Shown: positions 5,413 to 5,731 of the stretch, in pieces
Position numbering within the stretch: position 1 is the stretch's first letter
Layout of the letters: each line of letters opens with the position of its first letter
Assembly: GCA_028865375.1 (NCBI GenBank)
Contig: JAGWKJ010000164.1
Span: forward strand, 1 to 5,731
DNA from: Hyphomicrobiales bacterium
GTDB taxonomy: Bacteria > Pseudomonadota > Alphaproteobacteria > Rhizobiales > Beijerinckiaceae
Length of the DNA stretch: 5,731 nt
Direction: 5' to 3'
Program-made: the position numbers and the translations under genes
The notes under the pieces: model-generated
Seen by the model: the letters and a program-made list of their open reading frames with translations, nothing else
What the model was told of the DNA's origin: nothing
Database searches by the model: none

Positions 5413-5731
5413 ATGCTCGAAGGCCTCCCTCCCAACGGCGCCGCCCATGTCGTCCGCTTCGTCGGCGACGAACGGGCCGCGCGCGCCATCGCCGACCTCG
5501 TGGTCGAGACCTACGATCCCGCCGAGACGGCCGCCGCCGCCTTCGAGATCGACGAGGGCGGACCCGGCCGGCCGCCGGTCTGGCGCGTCGAGGCGTTCTT
5601 CGGCCGGCCGCCCGACGAGGCGGCGGTGCGCGCGCTGGTCGAGGCGGCCGCGGGCGAGGCCGCGGCGGGCGCGCTGGAGTTCGGCCGCGTCGAGCGCGCC
5701 GACTGGGTGGCGCGCTCGCTGGAGGGGCTGG
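5413..5731 (+). CDS. prmA: Ribosomal protein L11 methyltransferase, 3' end outside window
   Basis: The first 106 codons of a gene that continues past the right edge. The N-terminus matches alphaproteobacterial PrmA, a cytoplasmic SAM-dependent enzyme that methylates ribosomal protein L11 at its N-terminus and at lysines. Recognisable blocks are RFVGDERAARAIADLVVETYDP (15-36, a helix in the L11-recognition domain), WRVEAFF (59-65), PPDEAAVRALV (68-78) and DWVARSLEGL (97-106), which in relatives immediately precedes the linker to the catalytic domain. The SAM-binding domain is not in the window, so catalytic motifs cannot be checked. The ATG at 5413 gives the MLEGLPPN start I associate with related proteins. 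No Shine-Dalgarno sequence precedes it; a CTACAA box 7 nt upstream leaves room for a leaderless transcript. It is divergent from fhs. Confidence 0.88.
   Translation, partial: MLEGLPPNGAAHVVRFVGDERAARAIADLVVETYDPAETAAAAFEIDEGGPGRPPVWRVEAFFGRPPDEAAVRALVEAAAGEAAAGALEFGRVERADWVARSLEGL

Noticed and set aside
1..5731. Mobile elements, CRISPR arrays, tRNA or other RNA genes, phage-defence genes
   Set aside because: No terminal repeats, spaced direct repeats, cloverleaf-like segments or transposase, integrase or defence motifs were seen; nearly all of the window is metabolic coding sequence of uniform GC-rich composition.

Overview
The window looks like an ordinary chromosomal stretch of a very GC-rich (by eye about 70% or more) alphaproteobacterium, most likely Hyphomicrobiales (Rhizobiales). 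The arginase resembles my recollection of the Brucella/Agrobacterium enzymes, the aminotransferase is of the E. coli AlaC type, and the partial PrmA has an N-terminus typical of alphaproteobacteria. These placements rest on remembered family sequences, not on a search. There are no mobile elements, CRISPR arrays, tRNAs or rRNAs.

Layout from left to right: (1) the 3' part of a plus-strand alpha/beta hydrolase of the hormone-sensitive-lipase type, whose reading frame is still open at the left edge; (2) a convergent junction with a small hairpin; (3) four minus-strand genes, which in transcription order are fhs (formate-tetrahydrofolate ligase), an arginase gene, an alaC-like aminotransferase gene and a secreted cupredoxin gene; (4) a 57-bp divergent gap holding a 27-bp near-perfect palindrome; (5) the first 106 codons of plus-strand prmA (ribosomal protein L11 methyltransferase), cut by the right edge.

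fhs and the arginase gene are 16 bp apart and almost certainly cotranscribed. A 62-bp gap with a possible promoter separates the arginase gene from alaC. A 106-bp gap with a possible hairpin terminator separates alaC from the cupredoxin gene, so the four genes may form two or three transcription units. Functionally, Fhs charges tetrahydrofolate with formate in the cytoplasm, arginase splits arginine to ornithine and urea, and the AlaC-type enzyme exchanges amino groups between glutamate/2-oxoglutarate and alanine/pyruvate. This is general one-carbon and nitrogen metabolism; no single dedicated pathway is evident. The cupredoxin is predicted to be a periplasmic type-1 copper protein and its link to the others is unclear.

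I see no convincing new biological system here. The observation most worth following is the palindrome between fhs and prmA. Smaller points are the non-canonical oxyanion-hole motif of the hydrolase, the fhs-arginase pairing and the cupredoxin's transcription context.
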